From the NCBI GenBank assembly GCA_964648215.1, contig CAZYMF010000136.1, positions 1 to 13,146 on the forward strand: DNA of 13,146 nt, read 5' to 3'. The notes under the pieces were generated by a model. That model was not told where the DNA came from and did not search any database. It saw only the letters and a list, made by a program, of their open reading frames with translations. The DNA comes from CAZYMF01 sp964648215. GTDB lineage: Bacteria; Desulfobacterota; Binatia; HRBIN30; JACQVA1. Position 1 is the stretch's first letter. Each line of letters starts with the position of its first letter. Shown here piece after piece: positions 11,720-13,146 of the stretch. Made by a program: the position numbers and the translations under genes.

Positions 11720-13146
11720 ATGGCAAATCCACCAACCGACAACACGGCGGCCCCCCCTTCCAACGACCGGCCCAAGAACTCGAAAGAAGCGGTCCCCGGG
11801 CGGTCGCGTTGGCGGCCGCAACCCTGGTGGCTGATCTTCCTCGTTTTCGTCATAGCCAACTACGTGGTCACGCGCGTGTTCTTCCCGGAACCATCCTCGC
11901 TCACCATCCCCTATACCTTCTTCAAGCAGCAGGTCGCGGCGGGCAATGTCGCGGACGTCACCAGTGTGGGCGATTCGATCCGGGGAAGCTTCAAGACGAA
12001 GGTCACGTATCCCCCTCAGGGCTCGCAAGCGCCGCCTGGCAAGGCACCGGCATCGCCTCCTGCCGATCGGCCCAAGCCGCGCACCTCGCTGCAATTCAAG
12101 ACCCAGCGGCCGGCCTTCGCCGGCCAGGATCTCGAACGGCGCCTCGAAGAAAAGGGTGTCGTCATCAGGGCCGTCGACGAGAACGCCTCATCTTTCTTCA
12201 AGCTCTTGATCGGCTTTGGTCCCATCCTGCTGCTGATCGGCGCCTTTGTCTGGCTCAGTCGCCGCGCCGCGGCGGCGGCTGGTGGCGGGCTGTTCGGCCT
12301 CGGGCGCAGCCGCGCCAAGCGCTACAGTGAAGAGCAGACGAAGGTCACCTTCGACGACGTCGCCGGCATCGACGAGGCCGAGAACGAGCTGATCGAGATC
12401 GTCGACTTCCTGAAGAACCCCACCAGGTACCAACGGCTCGGTGGCACCGTGCCGAAAGGCGTGCTGCTGATCGGCGCGCCCGGAACCGGCAAGACGCTGC
12501 TCGCGCGCGCGATTGCCGGGCAGGCGGGCGTCCCCTTCTTCAGCCTCAGCGCCTCCGAGTTCATCGAGATGATCGTTGGCGTCGGCGCCTCCCGCGTGCG
12601 CGACCTGTTCAAGCAGGCGCGGGAGGCGGCGCCCGCGATCATCTTCATCGACGAGCTCGACGCCATCGGCCGCACGCGCGGCGGCGGCGCACAGCTCGGC
12701 GGCCACGACGAGCGCGAGCAGACCTTGAACCNNNNNNNNNNACTCCCGGGAGGGAGTCATCGTCCTGGCCGCCACCAATCGTGCCGACGTGCTGGACCAG
12801 GCGCTGTTGCGACCCGGGCGCTTCGACCGGCGCGTCGTCGTGCAGCGTCCCGACCGCGCCGGGCGCGCCGCGATTCTCAAGGTGCACACCAAGAACGTCC
12901 CCCTGGCACCGGACGTCTCTCTCGAGCGCATCGCCGCCGAGACACCCGGTCTGGTCGGCGCCGAGCTGCGCAACCTGGTCAACGAGGCGGCGCTGCTGGC
13001 GGCGCGCAAGGACACCAGCGCCGTCCGCGCCGAGGACTTCGCCGAAGCGATGGAGAAGATCACCCTCGGGCCAGCGCGCAACATCCTGCTCAACCCGGCC
13101 GATCGGGAGCGTACCGCCTACCACGAGGCGGGCCACGCGCTGCTCG
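11720..13146 (+). CDS. ftsH: ATP-dependent zinc metalloprotease FtsH (partial at right edge)
   Basis: A membrane-anchored AAA+ protease that degrades damaged or short-lived membrane and cytosolic proteins. Visible parts: first transmembrane helix at about 36-56, a periplasmic domain (57-158) with a proline-rich insert (about 98-121), second helix at 159-180, then the AAA+ domain. Walker A is GAPGTGKT (252-259), Walker B IIFIDE (307-312), and the second region of homology ATNRADVLDQALLRPGRFDR carries the arginine fingers. The zinc motif HEAGH is at 13122-13136, just before the window ends, so the third metal ligand and the C-terminus are missing. The ribosome site is weak. A 10-N assembly gap after residue 337 breaks the frame on paper. 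The reading before and after it is standard FtsH, so I treat the gene as intact. Confidence 0.95.
   Translation, partial: MANPPTDNTAAPPSNDRPKNSKEAVPGRSRWRPQPWWLIFLVFVIANYVVTRVFFPEPSSLTIPYTFFKQQVAAGNVADVTSVGDSIRGSFKTKVTYPPQGSQAPPGKAPASPPADRPKPRTSLQFKTQRPAFAGQDLERRLEEKGVVIRAVDENASSFFKLLIGFGPILLLIGAFVWLSRRAAAAAGGGLFGLGRSRAKRYSEEQTKVTFDDVAGIDEAENELIEIVDFLKNPTRYQRLGGTVPKGVLLIGAPGTGKTLLARAIAGQAGVPFFSLSASEFIEMIVGVGASRVRDLFKQAREAAPAIIFIDELDAIGRTRGGGAQLGGHDEREQTLNXXXXLPGGSHRPGRHQSCRRAGPGAVATRALRPARRRAASRPRRARRDSQGAHQERPPGTGRLSRAHRRRDTRSGRRRAAQPGQRGGAAGGAQGHQRRPRRGLRRSDGEDHPRASAQHPAQPGRSGAYRLPRGGPRAA
12732..12741. other. Assembly gap (10 Ns) inside ftsH
   Basis: Ten Ns separate TLN from the family segment SREGVIVLAATNR, which resumes in a different frame. 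FtsH proteins normally read TLNQLLVEMDGFDSREG here. Restoring Q-LLVEMDGF-D needs 27 bases between the C at 12731 and the A at 12742, so the Ns are a placeholder of the wrong length, not a real frameshift. Confidence 0.9.

Noticed and set aside
10810..11859. 349-codon minus-strand frame opposite the lipase and the start of ftsH
   Set aside because: Both plus-strand genes are strongly supported by motifs, and this frame spans two of them without any recognisable feature.
1..13146. CRISPR arrays, tRNA or rRNA genes
   Set aside because: No regularly spaced short repeats and no cloverleaf or ribosomal RNA signature were seen; the repeats present are two-copy and dispersed.

Overview
The window is 13.1 kb of GC-rich DNA from a Gram-negative bacterium. 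It encodes an Omp85-type outer-membrane barrel, a large AsmA/DUF748-type envelope protein and a membrane-bound FtsH. A run of 10 Ns inside ftsH and dispersed palindromic repeats suggest a draft or metagenome-derived assembly. An uncultivated deltaproteobacterium-like lineage would fit, but that is a low-confidence guess from style, because no taxonomic marker can be placed by eye.

Left part (1-1350) is a repeat-rich accessory patch. It starts with one copy of a hairpin repeat, which recurs in opposite orientation at 6515-6657. Next comes a ~134-bp GC-rich repeat, present again in the same orientation at 1217-1350. Between the two GC-rich copies lie the remnant of an NTF2/SnoaL-like gene and an intact-looking, minus-strand hicA-hicB toxin-antitoxin pair.

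Centre-left (1295-3793) is a minus-strand pair: an Omp85-like barrel without POTRA domains, then 18 bases later an alpha/beta hydrolase. The last residues of the hydrolase are encoded by the second GC-rich repeat copy.

Centre (3957-7286) is a plus-strand run of very small genes, most with strong Shine-Dalgarno sequences. It holds two near-identical csbD genes in a ~370-bp duplication, a secreted four-cysteine protein between them, an lmo0937-type membrane peptide, a DUF3185-like two-helix protein, a lysine-tailed coiled-coil protein, a four-helix membrane protein, and the broken C-terminus of an outer-membrane barrel. Both csbD copies carry the same GG-N10-GC sigma-54-type promoter at the same relative place. 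This is the best regulatory signal in the window and suggests an RpoN-controlled stress/envelope module.

Right part (7480-13146) holds the 863-residue DUF748/AsmA-like protein, a 21-residue single-helix micropeptide gene preceded by nested dyads, a GHSTGG lipase/esterase, and ftsH, which runs off the window at its HEAGH zinc site. No CRISPR array, tRNA, rRNA or transposase was recognised. No stretch over 300 bases lacks a gene apart from the repeat patch at the left edge.
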